A stretch of 59,213 bases of DNA from NCBI GenBank assembly GCA_026391455.1, contig JAPLEH010000015.1, positions 1 to 59,213 on the forward strand, given 5' to 3'. A program made the position numbers and the translations under genes. Shown here piece by piece: positions 9,913 to 18,807 of the stretch (positions within the stretch are counted from its first letter, which is position 1; every line of letters begins with the position of its first letter). A model generated the notes under the pieces. It did not search any database, was not told where the DNA came from, and saw nothing but the letters and a program-made list of their open reading frames with translations. This DNA comes from Bacteroidota bacterium. Lineage in GTDB: Bacteria; Bacteroidota; Bacteroidia; Chitinophagales; Chitinophagaceae.

Positions 9913-10005
9913 AGTGATGAGTTTAATACTGTTTGTTACGTTCTCATTTTTATGACCTACCGTTGATTACTGCACAAGTCCCGGCTTACGAAATGGCCTT
10001 CCCGA

Positions 10006-10599
10006 TTATTTACCGAAATTTATCTCGACTGCTTTTTCAGCTCCGGCATCGGCCTGAAAACCCTCTTTGCTTTTGAATCCGAAAAGTCCGGCAATGATAT
10101 TGGCCGGAAAGCTTCTGGTTTTCTTATTGTAAACGGCCACGGCTTCGTTGAAATCCTTACGGGCCACACGAATACGGCGTTCCGTACCTTCTAATTGCGT
10201 TTGCAATCCTGCGTATGCATCGGTACCCTTCAGGGTGGGATATTTTTCAATCTGAATGATGAGGCGGTTAGCAGCAACGGCTACAGCATCCTGCTGCCGT
10301 TGCTGTTCCTTTATGTTTTCTGCAGAGGGGTCTGTATTGGAAAGACCATTCAATGCTTTGCTTCTTGCTTCTGTAATATTGAGGAGTGTGGTCTGTTCGA
10401 AGTCAGATACTCCTTTCACCACATTCACCAGATTGGGCAGCAAATCAAGCCGGCGCTGGTAAGTGCTTTGCACTTCCGCCCATTGCTTTTTAACGGCTTC
10501 TTCTTTTTTTACCAATCCGTTGTAAGTGGTCATTACCCATAAACCGAGCAATACCAATACACCGCCGGCTATATAACCGGTATAGCGTTTACGTTGCAT
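10006..10599 (-). CDS. LemA family protein (second copy)
   Basis: 197 residues. An N-terminal membrane anchor (residues about 8-26) is followed by the LemA four-helix fold with the conserved segment YNGLVKKEEAVKKQWAEVQSTYQRRLDLLPNLVN and C-terminal FNEAVAVYNKKTRSFPANIIAGLFGF. LemA is a conserved envelope protein of unknown biochemistry. It is a clear paralogue of the adjacent gene at 10611-11204 (same length, same motifs), 11 bases downstream of it. Confidence 0.92.
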   Translation of the reverse strand: MQRKRYTGYIAGGVLVLLGLWVMTTYNGLVKKEEAVKKQWAEVQSTYQRRLDLLPNLVNVVKGVSDFEQTTLLNITEARSKALNGLSNTDPSAENIKEQQRQQDAVAVAANRLIIQIEKYPTLKGTDAYAGLQTQLEGTERRIRVARKDFNEAVAVYNKKTRSFPANIIAGLFGFKSKEGFQADAGAEKAVEINFGK

Positions 10600-10610
10600 G
10601 GAGGTGGCGG

Positions 10611-11204
10611 TTAAAATTGAACTTTAGGTGCTTTCTCTGCTCCTTCATCTGCCTTGAAACCATCTTTGGCTTTGAAACCAAACATACCGGCCAGCATATT
10701 CATAGGGAATGAACGTACTTTGGTATTATAGGTATTGATAGCTTCGTTGAAGGTTTTGCGGGAATTGCGCACATCGTTTTCAATACCTTCCAGTTGCCCC
10801 TGCAATTGCAGGAAGTTCTGATTGGCCTTCAGATCGGGGTAGTTTTCCACTACGGCGAGCAGACGGCTCAATGCTCCAGACATTTGTGATTGGGCCTGTT
10901 GAAATTTGGCAATATTCTCCGGCGTAAGCTGATCGGCGGTAAGGTTGACAGATGTAGCTTTGGCCCTGGCTTCCACCAGTTTGGTCAGTGTTTCCTGTTC
11001 GAAATTGGCAGCACCTTTTACGGTATTCACCAGGTTGCCTACGAGATCTGATCTTTTCTGGTATTCCGTGTTTACATCGCTCCAGGCTTTCTTAACTTTT
11101 TCATCCTGTTTTACCACACCATTATATCCGTTGCATGCCCATGCGCCAAGTATAAGCAGCAGACCAAGCACAACTAATAACGATAGATTACGGGTTCCTT
11201 TCAT
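10611..11204 (-). CDS. LemA family protein (first copy)
   Basis: 197 residues, first gene of the LemA/LemA/TPM/TPM unit. The N-terminal hydrophobic anchor ends in GAWACNGYNG, which places a Cys where a lipoprotein could be cleaved, though the motif fits a lipobox only loosely. The core segment AWSDVNTEYQKRSDLVGNLVNTVKG and C-terminal FNEAINTYNTKVRSFPMNMLAGMFGF are typical of the family. The tandem copies end almost alike (EGAEKAP / AGAEKAV), which points to local duplication. Confidence 0.92.
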   Translation of the reverse strand: MKGTRNLSLLVVLGLLLILGAWACNGYNGVVKQDEKVKKAWSDVNTEYQKRSDLVGNLVNTVKGAANFEQETLTKLVEARAKATSVNLTADQLTPENIAKFQQAQSQMSGALSRLLAVVENYPDLKANQNFLQLQGQLEGIENDVRNSRKTFNEAINTYNTKVRSFPMNMLAGMFGFKAKDGFKADEGAEKAPKVQF

Positions 11205-11225
11205 TGTTGTAGTTTTTAATGGATG

Positions 11226-11254
11226 TAAAATTAATCTTTTCGGCAGATCAGCAA
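11226..11254 (-). promoter_or_regulatory. Likely promoter of the LemA/TPM operon
   Basis: Minus strand TTG, 18 bases, then TAATTTTA, one mismatch from TAnnTTTG, 22 bases before the ATG at 11204. Confidence 0.45.
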
Positions 11255-11337
11255 GTAATTTTTCGGCAGGCAGCGGAAAGCGGCGGCAAACCCCGTAAAA
11301 GGCTTTTTACCGGCAGCCGGACTCCATTTACCGTCCA

Positions 11338-11365
11338 TAAAATCAAACGTCCGCCGGAGCGGACG
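11338..11365 (-). terminator. Probable terminator of the DUF1566-like gene
   Basis: CGTCCG pairs with CGGACG around a 6-base loop, followed on the minus strand by TTTGATTTT. It lies 57 bases after the stop. Confidence 0.55.
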
Positions 11366-11421
11366 CAGGATTTGCATTAAGCAGTTGGTTTGTTTGGTAA
11401 AAAATCAAAAAAAGACGATCG

Positions 11422-11922
11422 TTAATTCACTTTTCGTATGCAGACATAATGGTAGCTATCCACTTTCTGAACATCATAGTAGGCACCTGTATACCAATAT
11501 TTGGTTACTGCTGTGGTACCGCTGGCTTCGGTGGAAGTCCAGATCGTACCTCTTTCTTCCACGCCAAATTTATCTTTGAATGCATAAATAGCATCGGACT
11601 CGTTTTTGGAAGGCAGGTACCAATCATCTTTCCCCCCGTCGGTAGCTTCGCTGCAAAGCTTTGCTGCATAGGGTTTGCCTTCATGGTTGGCATTATTACC
11701 AACAGCCAGTACAATGGCCGTGGTATTGGCGGCCCCGTTCGATTCACTTTTGGCAGCATCGGCGGGGATTTCCACATATCCGCCCCATGTCACTTTTCCT
11801 TTGGGAGTCATGTCTAACACCTCATATTTGGTTCCGTTGTATTCGATGGGAACAATTTTTTGCGCAGCAATAAAGGAAGTGGTGGCAAAGATTGCCAGTC
11901 CGGTAAGAAGGATTGATTTCAT
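11422..11922 (-). CDS. Secreted DUF1566-like (Lcl C-terminal type) protein
   Basis: 166 residues from the ATG at 11922, chosen because it starts directly with a signal peptide (MKSILLTGLAIFATTSFIAAQ); an in-frame ATG at 11979 only adds a charged stretch. The mature part contains the hallmarks of DUF1566 proteins: GGKDDWYLPSKNESDAIY, then IWTSTEASGTTAVTKYWY and a C-terminal YVCIRKV. The fold is related to C-type lectins and formylglycine-generating enzymes. Function is unknown; it should be periplasmic or surface exposed. It stands alone between repeats and the LemA operon. Confidence 0.75.
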   Translation of the reverse strand: MKSILLTGLAIFATTSFIAAQKIVPIEYNGTKYEVLDMTPKGKVTWGGYVEIPADAAKSESNGAANTTAIVLAVGNNANHEGKPYAAKLCSEATDGGKDDWYLPSKNESDAIYAFKDKFGVEERGTIWTSTEASGTTAVTKYWYTGAYYDVQKVDSYHYVCIRKVN

Positions 11923-12326
11923 GTTTAATGGTTTAAGAGGATGAAAAGATACGGCATCTCTCTTTCTTCTACTTTCCATTTTATTTAGCGGTAGGTGGTA
12001 GTGAGTAAACGGGATAATTAGCTAATTTGATAATTTGCTAATGTGCTAATGTGCTAATTGAATACAGAACAGCCAATTTGATAATAAATTACATAACAGC
12101 CTAATTTGAAAATCTAACAGCCAGCTACAAACCAACCGAAGACCCGCGTTTACTGCCAACTAATAACTGCCAACTGATAACTGCCAACTAATAACTACCA
12201 ACTGATAACAGCCAACTAAGAACTCCCGGACTCTCGGTCTTCCCGACTTCCGGTCTTTCCGCCACGGCGGACACGTCGGACTTCCCGCCACAGTGGCCAC
12301 GACTTTCACAATGGACAATTCACCAT
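11923..12326. repeat. Intergenic region filled with several short word repeats
   Basis: Four different low-period repeats follow each other: GCTAATTTGATAATTTGCTAATGTG-like words at 12014-12060; AACTGCCAACTGATA-like words, five copies, at 12151-12224; CGGACT/CGGTCTTCCCGACTTCC words at 12225-12285; and a short GACAATTCACCATTCAC stretch at 12311-12330. No gene was seen. The words differ from one another in composition but share the habit of 8-16 base near-repeats. Confidence 0.7.
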
Positions 12327-13523
12327 TCACTGTTTTACCGCTGCAATTCCCGGAAGAACTTTTCCTTCGAAATATTCAAGCATGGCTCCGCCGCCGGTAG
12401 ACACATAGCTTACTTTATCGGTGAACCCAAATTGGTTGACGGCCGCTACGGAATCGCCTCCACCTACCAGTGAAAAAGCACCGTGACTGGTAGCATCAGC
12501 AATGGCAATGGCCACTTCTTTGGTTCCATGTTGAAAACGGGGCATTTCAAATACGCCCATAGGGCCATTCCAGAGTATGGTTTTGGATTGTTTGATCACA
12601 TTGGCAAATTGCTGGCAGGCCATCGATCCGATATCGAGTCCCATCCAGCCATCTGGTATATTATTGCTGGGGGCAACCGAAGTTTGTGCATCCGCAGCAA
12701 ATTTGTCTGCGATGACTGAGTCGGAGGGCAAATGTATGCAGACGCCTTTCTCCGCAGCTTTTTTCAATATTTCCGTGGCCGTATCCAGGCGGTCATCCTC
12801 GCAAAGCGAGTTGCCGATCTTTCCACCCTGTGCTTTCATAAAGGTATAGGCCATGCCACCTCCAATAATAATATCGGTGGCCCTGTCGAGCAGGTTTTCG
12901 ATGATCAATATTTTATCACTCACTTTCGCTCCGCCGATAATGGCCACGAAAGGTTTATCTGCTTTATGCAATACTTTCTCCGCACTTTTCACTTCTCCTT
13001 CCATTACCAGGCCGAAGAATCGTTTTTCAGCGGGAAAAAATTTAGCGATCACTGCCGTGGATGCATGTGCGCGGTGTGCGGTACCAAAGGCATCGTTTAC
13101 CCATACATCGCCCAGCTTTGATAATTTTTCTGCAAAGGCTTCGTCGCCTTTTTCTTCTTCTTTATAAAAACGCAGATTTTCGAGCAACAGCACTTCCCCG
13201 GCCCGCATCATACTTGCCGTGAGATAGGCTTGTTCACCGATACAGTCGTTTGCAAATAATACCGTGGTGCCGCCGAGCAATTGTGACAAGTGCGCAACCA
13301 GGTGTTTCAATGAATATTTATCCGTAGGTCCATCTTTGGGACGCCCCAGGTGACTCATCAATATTACTTTGCCTCCATCTTTCAGTATTTTTTGTATAGT
13401 AGGAATGGCTGCCCGCATACGGGTGTCATCGGTGATCTCAAATTTATCATTGAGTGGCACATTAAAATCCACCCGGATCAATGCGGTTTGTCCGCTGAAC
13501 GAATGCGTGCTGAAATCTGTCAT
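12327..13523 (-). CDS. pgk: Phosphoglycerate kinase
   Basis: 398 residues, normal length. It transfers a phosphate from 1,3-bisphosphoglycerate to ADP in glycolysis. Visible motifs: [10 protein letters not shown] near residue 18, SHLGRPKDG, the nucleotide-side [18 protein letters not shown] and the C-terminal [11 protein letters not shown]. It lies 14 bases after a small membrane protein gene and in the same direction as gap (14075-15085), giving a gap / small protein / pgk block. The downstream side is repeat-rich with no clear terminator. Confidence 0.97.
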   Translation of the reverse strand: MTDFSTHSFSGQTALIRVDFNVPLNDKFEITDDTRMRAAIPTIQKILKDGGKVILMSHLGRPKDGPTDKYSLKHLVAHLSQLLGGTTVLFANDCIGEQAYLTASMMRAGEVLLLENLRFYKEEEKGDEAFAEKLSKLGDVWVNDAFGTAHRAHASTAVIAKFFPAEKRFFGLVMEGEVKSAEKVLHKADKPFVAIIGGAKVSDKILIIENLLDRATDIIIGGGMAYTFMKAQGGKIGNSLCEDDRLDTATEILKKAAEKGVCIHLPSDSVIADKFAADAQTSVAPSNNIPDGWMGLDIGSMACQQFANVIKQSKTILWNGPMGVFEMPRFQHGTKEVAIAIADATSHGAFSLVGGGDSVAAVNQFGFTDKVSYVSTGGGAMLEYFEGKVLPGIAAVKQ

Positions 13524-13537
13524 GTTAGTATTGCTGT

Positions 13538-13906
13538 TTAGAGCCTAAAGTTAGTCTCTTGTGCTTTATGTTGCTGCGCTTCCTGGAAAATAAGATGACC
13601 AGCAACCGTTTGCATTACTTCATCGGTCACATCCTTGCCGCCTTTCAAATTGGCGCGCAGGGCTTCCAGTGAAAATTTGGGACCGAATGGTATCCCCCAC
13701 CAACCAAAAAGAGCAGTGAGCAGGGTGAAAGGTATTCCCCTTTTTACAGCACTTTCACCATGTCGGACCATATATACATCCGATGTACGTTTCAGGGTGA
13801 TGAATAAAAAGGAAATGGTGTAGGGAAAGTAAACAAATCGTCCGCCTTTTGCTTCTTCTTCCTGAAGATCCTGCGGAGACAATCCGTCAATGTTTTTAAT
13901 TTTCAT
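13538..13906 (-). CDS. Small conserved membrane protein between gap and pgk
   Basis: 122 residues, no recognised domain. Two hydrophobic segments (about 26-38, [15 protein letters not shown], and about 80-98, [16 protein letters not shown]) flank a polar loop with [10 protein letters not shown]; the C-terminal part is helical. The basic loop resembles that of small membrane proteins with a zinc-less hairpin, but no function can be assigned. It is 14 bases upstream of pgk and likely cotranscribed, which only suggests constitutive expression. Confidence 0.7.
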   Translation of the reverse strand: MKIKNIDGLSPQDLQEEEAKGGRFVYFPYTISFLFITLKRTSDVYMVRHGESAVKRGIPFTLLTALFGWWGIPFGPKFSLEALRANLKGGKDVTDEVMQTVAGHLIFQEAQQHKAQETNFRL

Positions 13907-14021
13907 AAGGTAGTTTCTGCAGCACAGGTAGATGTTGTTCTTTTCAATAAGTCTATCCCGTACTGATTCGGTGAGAAAATAAGCTGATGAAAACGGATGA
14001 ATAGCCCGTATTCAAAATTGC

Positions 14022-14058
14022 AGTTACCCGCAATACAAATGGTGTATGGCGGGTAACT
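14022..14058 (-). terminator. Strong hairpin after gap
   Basis: AGTTACCCGC pairs with GCGGGTAACT, and inside it ATACA pairs with TGTAT around a 5-base loop. The minus-strand side has only a weak T tract (TGCAATTTTG). It is 16 bases past the gap stop, so termination or 3'-end stabilisation is likely. Confidence 0.65.
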
Positions 14059-14074
14059 ACGGAATATAGTATTC

Positions 14075-15085
14075 TTAGCTAATCAGTTTAGCAAAATGCT
14101 TTACGGTTCGTACCAACTGGCTCACGTAGCTCATTTCATTATCGTACCAGCTTACGGTTTTTACCAATTGCTTGTCACCGGCGGTGATTACTTTGGTTTG
14201 GGTGGCATCGAACAGTGAGCCGTAATGAATACCGATGATATCTGTACTTACGATTTCATCTTCTGTATAGCCGAAGCTTTCATTGCTGGCCGCTTTCATG
14301 GCTGCATTGATCTCATCAACCGTAACGGTTTTGCTGAGAATAGAAGTAAGTTCGGTGAGTGAACCGGTAATGGTGGGTACACGTTGTGCGCTACCATCGA
14401 GTTTGCCTTTCAGTTCGGGCAATACCAGTCCGATCGCTTTGGCAGCGCCGGTGCTGTTGGGCACGATGTTAGCTGCGGCTGCACGGGCACGGCGCAGATC
14501 ACCTTTGGGGTGTGGTGCGTCGAGGGTGTTCTGGTCGTTGGTATAAGCGTGTATGGTAGTCATGATACCGGTTTCGATACCAAAATTATCATTCAATGTT
14601 TTGGCCATGGGCGCCAGACAGTTGGTGGTGCAGGAAGCACAGGAGATGATGGTTTCGCTGCCGTCGAGAATGCTGTGATTTACGTTGAACACCACGGTCT
14701 TGAGGTCGCCGGTGGCGGGCGCAGAGATCACTACACGTTTGGCACCAGCCGTGAGGTGTGCAGCGGCTTTATCTTTATCGGTAAAGAAACCGGTGCTTTC
14801 GATCACCACATCCACATCGTGGCTGCCCCAGGGAATCTGGGCGGGATCTTTCTGAGCATAGATGCGTACGGTATCACCATTTACTACGATGGAATCTTCG
14901 GTGGCTTTTACGTCGGCATCGAAGCGGCCTTGTGCGCTGTCGTATTTCAGCAGGTGGGCCAGCACTTTGGGGCTGGTAAGGTCGTTGATCGCGACTACAT
15001 CAATTCCTTCCATTTTATAGATTTGGCGATAAACCAGCCGACCGATGCGGCCAAAGCCATTGATTGCAACTTTAACTGTGCTCAT
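14075..15085 (-). CDS. gap: Glyceraldehyde-3-phosphate dehydrogenase, type I
   Basis: 336 residues. Oxidises and phosphorylates glyceraldehyde 3-phosphate with NAD. The Rossmann start [17 protein letters not shown] is at 6-22, the catalytic [10 protein letters not shown] at about 150-159 with Cys152, and the partner His in IHAYTNDQ near 178. Asp/Asn at the end of the second strand (AINDL, about 33-37) fits NAD use. It heads the gap / small protein / pgk block but is separated from the next gene by a strong hairpin and about 170 bases, so it probably has its own transcript. Confidence 0.97.
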   Translation of the reverse strand: MSTVKVAINGFGRIGRLVYRQIYKMEGIDVVAINDLTSPKVLAHLLKYDSAQGRFDADVKATEDSIVVNGDTVRIYAQKDPAQIPWGSHDVDVVIESTGFFTDKDKAAAHLTAGAKRVVISAPATGDLKTVVFNVNHSILDGSETIISCASCTTNCLAPMAKTLNDNFGIETGIMTTIHAYTNDQNTLDAPHPKGDLRRARAAAANIVPNSTGAAKAIGLVLPELKGKLDGSAQRVPTITGSLTELTSILSKTVTVDEINAAMKAASNESFGYTEDEIVSTDIIGIHYGSLFDATQTKVITAGDKQLVKTVSWYDNEMSYVSQLVRTVKHFAKLIS

Positions 15086-15182
15086 AATTGAAAAAGGTTT
15101 TTAAAAAATGATAAGAGTGCGTTGCTCCTGAATCTGGCGTTGGCGGCGGTGCGTTAGGGCCTGATATCCGGCGAACGAGGAG

Positions 15183-15190
15183 CAAAATTA
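15183..15190 (-). promoter_or_regulatory. -7 element for gap
   Basis: TAATTTTG on the minus strand is an exact TAnnTTTG, giving a leader of about 90 bases before the ATG at 15085. No clear TTG was found at the -33 distance. Confidence 0.45.
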
Positions 15191-15281
15191 GTAAAACCGG
15201 CGCTGTTTTGCTGTATCAGATTTGGGGAAAAGGGCTGATTCAGCGGTGGCCGTGAAAAAATGGATAATTGGACGAAAAACT

Positions 15282-15313
15282 TTTGGTTAAAAAGCTCCGG
15301 CTATCTATCTTTG
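15282..15313 (+). promoter_or_regulatory. Promoter of tRNA-Glu
   Basis: TTTG at 15282, a 20-base spacer, then TATCTTTG at 15306-15313 followed by CCGTCC. Both boxes match exactly, and the bases just after the -7 box are the same as in rRNA promoter P2. Confidence 0.8.
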
Positions 15314-15368
15314 CCGTCCTTTAAAACAGGGATATGCGGGAATTCTTCCCTAACACCCTGACACTGAA

Positions 15369-15440
15369 GGCCCGTTCGTCTAAGGGTTAGGACACCACCC
15401 TTTCACGGTGGTGATACGAGTTCGAATCTCGTACGGGCTA
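15369..15440 (+). tRNA. tRNA-Glu (anticodon TTC)
   Basis: A 72-base cloverleaf: acceptor GGCCCGT/ACGGGCT with a G-T first pair and discriminator A, D stem GTCT/GGAC, anticodon stem CCACC/GGTGG with loop CTTTCAC (anticodon TTC at 15402-15404), T stem ACGAG/CTCGT with TTCGAAT loop. The CCA end is not encoded. A promoter lies 55 bases upstream and a terminator directly downstream. The 3' 17 bases recur twice downstream. Confidence 0.97.
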
Positions 15441-15441
15441 C

Positions 15442-15474
15442 AAAGCCTTGCAACGATAGTTGCGAGGCTTTTTT
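15442..15474 (+). terminator. Terminator of tRNA-Glu
   Basis: AAAGCCTTGCAAC pairs over 13 positions with GTTGCGAGGCTTT (one T-G pair) around a 4-base loop and runs into a T tract. Confidence 0.9.
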
Positions 15475-15553
15475 ATTTGGCGGCGATGCGAACCATCATT
15501 CGCATAAGCGGGCAAATAAAAAAGCCGTCAGACGCGATAGCGGCTGGCGAGGC

Positions 15554-15820
15554 TTTGGGTAAATCAAATGCGATGGAGATCATAAAACATAATCTCGTAC
15601 GGGCTACTGGAGCCCTCTGCTGAAGCAGGGGGCTTTTGCATTAGATGAGCTTATACGCTGCTTCTTTTATTTGGTTTCGATATTGTGCTGGTGAGATATT
15701 GTGATTTTGTAATTACGCAAAGCCTACGGTTTGGGTTTGGGTAGATCAAATGCGATTGAGATAATTGTAAATAATTTCGTAGGGGCTACTGAAGCCCTCT
15801 GCTGTAGCAAGGGGCTTTTG
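15554..15820 (+). repeat. Two 182-base repeats each carrying the tRNA-Glu 3' end
   Basis: The 17 bases AATCTCGTACGGGCTAC of the tRNA end (15425-15441) recur exactly at 15591-15607 and with two changes at 15773-15789. A second shared block starting TTTGGGTARATCAAATGCG lies 37 bases before each copy (15554 and 15736). Both blocks are exactly 182 bases apart, so this is a decayed tandem duplication, not chance. Each copy is followed by a hairpin terminator (AGCCCTCTGCT / AGCAGGGGGCT at 15611-15637, and its relative at 15793-15818). The pattern fits remnants of integration at a tRNA 3' end, or of lost tRNA copies. Confidence 0.75.
15611..15637 (+). terminator. Terminator hairpin in first tRNA-end repeat
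   Basis: GCCCTCTGCT pairs with AGCAGGGGGC around a 2-base turn, followed by TTTT; a near copy is found 182 bases downstream with one broken pair. Confidence 0.6.
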
Positions 15821-15982
15821 CATAAAATAGCTTGTACTCCTATTGGATAGTTGATTTCGATTACATGTTGGCGAAATAAAATAAATTTTCATTTATTAAT
15901 AACTTATTGCGTTTCCAGGTGATTGTGTAAGTTACTCTTCTAAAAATCCAAAATAACTTATACTTAATAAACATAACCCCAC

Positions 15983-16014
15983 AAAAAAAGGCCGCACCTC
16001 TCAGTGCAGCCTTT
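15983..16014 (-). terminator. Terminator of the fibronectin-type T9SS gene
   Basis: GGC-c-GCAC pairs with GTGC-a-GCC; on the minus strand it is followed by TTTTTTT. It is 25 bases after the stop at 16039. Confidence 0.85.
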
Positions 16015-16038
16015 TCATTTATTTACTTCTCATCCTCA

Positions 16039-18807
16039 TCAATGCGTAATCACCACTTTCTCCGTATCCACTCTTCCTTCCCGCTTCACTTTCAGGATAT
16101 ACATACCGTTGGGTATCTTCCGCACATCGAGCAGGATATTGTTGAGGCCGGTGCTGGTGCTTACCGTTTGCTGCAGCACGGGTCGTCCGGCGAGATCGTA
16201 GATGGCAATACCTGCCTCCCGGTTATCCGTGGTATTGAAAAGTACATGCAGCTCATTGCTGGCCGGTGATGGTATGGCCCGGATGCCGGTCATGAGGTCA
16301 TCGGGTTCCAGCATCATCGGTGTACCATTGATCGTTACATTCAATGTATAGCAGGAGGTACTGCTGGTACCGCTTCCATTGTACACCTGCACACGATAAG
16401 TGCCTACAGTTGCTGTATTGAAAATGATCTTTTCTGCGAATGTTCCTGCCAATGCAGACGTAGCCACCAACGTGTTCGAAGGATTATACAACCGGATATT
16501 ATAATTCAACGGCAGATTGGTCAGCGATATTTTGATATTGGGCTGACCGGTTGTATTGTTGAATTTATACCAATCCTGATCGGTGGATGTGCCGATACGG
16601 GATAAAATAGTGCTGTTGGCAGTAATCGTTACTGCAGCTGCATTGGAATTATTAGGTTCAAAGCTATCCGTACATGCAGGCGGATTCAGTGTAGTGTACA
16701 CCACACTCGTACTGAATGCACTGCCTCCTCCGGCGCAATTCGCTTTTACCTGCCAGGTATACGATGTATTCGCTACCAGATTGGTCATATCATAATACAA
16801 GCCGGTAATATTAGTTACCACCGTAGTGAAAGCCGGATCAGCCGTCTTCTTGTATTGCAATGTATACGAAGTAGCGCCACTCACTGCTGACCATGCTGCA
16901 GTAGCTGCATTCTGTGCAATGGTAATCGTATTCAGACCGGATGGTACTGCACAGGCACTTGCACTAGCAGTAGCCACGGTAAATATATTGGAGGGCACAG
17001 AAATACTTGCGCAAAGTACTGTTACCCTGAAATCATACAACGTGGAGGGTGAAAGGGCCGTGATAGCCATCATTGTTGCAGGTGTGTTTCCTGCATTGGT
17101 CCATACACCACTTCCACTCAGCCCATACTCCACAATATAATTGCCTGCACCCGTGGGAGACCAATTCAACTGCAGTGAATTTGATGTAATACTGGAAGCC
17201 GAAAGGTTTCTGACTGAATCACAGGGTGACGTACATCCGGTAATGGAAAAATTACCCACACGGGTAGCCCATTGCGTGGCCGGATTATAATTACTCGTAA
17301 ACCAGAAAGAGCCATTGGATGGGTCCACCGTCATGGCATTATAATCACCATAGCGGTTACTGGCATTGGCCGCCGTACCAGCAATAAGTGTGGCTTCGGG
17401 CTCTGTCATTTGCCCCAATGGATCACAATCCTTTCTTCCGGTATAACGAATAGAAGGAAAGGTAGTGGCGCTCGACACATTATAGGCCATACCAATGGAA
17501 CCATCGCCGTTGATAGACATGGTACTCATAAACCGTCCGTCTCCATCCGGTGAATAGGTACCCTGCTGATACATCGTCCATCCGCTGGTGCCCGACTTGC
17601 GCAGCTCATACCAGCGTATACCTGTTTTATCCGCTCCATTGGCATCGCATACATGGCTGCACACAATGGATTCATGTGTGCCAAAATTGCGGTACTGCAC
17701 TTTATTCATCAATACCTCACGTAGCGGATCCAGTTTTACTGTAGATGAAGGCTGGGGCACACAGGCAAAAGAAGTATACCCGCACAGATCACTGCTGAAA
17801 GGAAGTACCGGCAGAATAAATGGTCCGGTAATATTTGAATTGGCCGGAGTGGCCCAATCAATGGTGAAATTGAATAACTCTAATCTGTCCGTTGTGATAT
17901 TTCCACCCCATCCATCATCTGCCATGCGCATGAACATAGCCGTGGTGCCCGCACCCGGTAATGTAGTGCCGGATAAATTGACCGGCGAACTTGCCTGAAA
18001 GGTTAGCGTAGGGAAATCCGTAAGGGTGAATCGCTGTATCGTGGTACTGGCTGCGCCGGTAAGCATGGTATTGCGATCCACTGCATAGATCGTAGCATTT
18101 GTTTCATTTGTCGTGATCACATAAGCATTTTGCCACAACGCATATTTTGGATAATCCGGAAACTCGGGCGTATTAAACTGATAAACATAATACGCGCCAT
18201 TGGGATCCGCGGTCTGCGATACACAGATATACAAACGGTTCACCCCATTGCCAAATTCGGTGAGTATCCAACGATCAGCCAACTGATCGTATAAGATATC
18301 GGGGTCTCCCCTTCCTGCCACACCGGTGATCGTACTCAGCAGCTTGGATGCTACTAATACATTGCCGGCCTTATCCCATATACGGATACTTGAACTGGTG
18401 GAGTTGTTGATCATCTGCACCACATGATTGGGGCCTGCTGCTACTACGTTGTCAGAAGGATTCACACTGCTGTAGCCTAATCCGGCCCAGGATGAATTCA
18501 GCAATGATTCTGTTTGCTGCCCTTTTGCGGAAACGTAATTTTTTTGAAGGGCAGGGTCCTCTCCCCTCGGTAATGCATCCGGGTTAAGTACGGGATGCGG
18601 TTTGATCGGAATTGGATTTTCTCCGCCCAGTTTTTCGGTACGGTCATTGGGACCATGGATAACCGGAAAATCAGGAATGTCTTTCAGGGGCGGGGTCGTT
18701 CTGATCAGTGTGCCCTGAATGATCTGTGGATTCTTAATGGTGACGAGCTGAGCCTTCGCTGCCACTGTACATAGCAGTGCCAGCGCAATTAACAATTGCC
18801 GTTTCAT
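16039..18807 (-). CDS. Large secreted T9SS type A protein with fibronectin III domains
   Basis: 922 residues. Signal peptide 1-19. Residues about 100-520 form an unassigned beta-rich domain with the repeated theme of a propeller-like exoprotein (WAGLGYSSVNPSDNVVAAGPNHVVQ, DILYDQLADRWILTEF). Two fibronectin III domains follow (starting near CDSVRNLSASSITSNSLQLNWSP and SACAVPSGLNTITIAQN), then a pre-peptidase-like beta domain (CTDSFEPNNSNAAAVTI, DQDWYKFNNTTGQPNIKI), then the sorting domain (IYDLAGRPVLQQTV, IPNGMYILKVKREG, KVVITH). It is expected on the cell surface or released; enzymatic function is not evident. It is transcribed alone. Confidence 0.85.
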   Translation of the reverse strand: MKRQLLIALALLCTVAAKAQLVTIKNPQIIQGTLIRTTPPLKDIPDFPVIHGPNDRTEKLGGENPIPIKPHPVLNPDALPRGEDPALQKNYVSAKGQQTESLLNSSWAGLGYSSVNPSDNVVAAGPNHVVQMINNSTSSSIRIWDKAGNVLVASKLLSTITGVAGRGDPDILYDQLADRWILTEFGNGVNRLYICVSQTADPNGAYYVYQFNTPEFPDYPKYALWQNAYVITTNETNATIYAVDRNTMLTGAASTTIQRFTLTDFPTLTFQASSPVNLSGTTLPGAGTTAMFMRMADDGWGGNITTDRLELFNFTIDWATPANSNITGPFILPVLPFSSDLCGYTSFACVPQPSSTVKLDPLREVLMNKVQYRNFGTHESIVCSHVCDANGADKTGIRWYELRKSGTSGWTMYQQGTYSPDGDGRFMSTMSINGDGSIGMAYNVSSATTFPSIRYTGRKDCDPLGQMTEPEATLIAGTAANASNRYGDYNAMTVDPSNGSFWFTSNYNPATQWATRVGNFSITGCTSPCDSVRNLSASSITSNSLQLNWSPTGAGNYIVEYGLSGSGVWTNAGNTPATMMAITALSPSTLYDFRVTVLCASISVPSNIFTVATASASACAVPSGLNTITIAQNAATAAWSAVSGATSYTLQYKKTADPAFTTVVTNITGLYYDMTNLVANTSYTWQVKANCAGGGSAFSTSVVYTTLNPPACTDSFEPNNSNAAAVTITANSTILSRIGTSTDQDWYKFNNTTGQPNIKISLTNLPLNYNIRLYNPSNTLVATSALAGTFAEKIIFNTATVGTYRVQVYNGSGTSSTSCYTLNVTINGTPMMLEPDDLMTGIRAIPSPASNELHVLFNTTDNREAGIAIYDLAGRPVLQQTVSTSTGLNNILLDVRKIPNGMYILKVKREGRVDTEKVVITH

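Noticed and set aside
14384-15091. 235-codon plus-strand frame opposite gap
   Set aside because: It is the mirror of a highly conserved gap gene; composition is that of a shadow frame.
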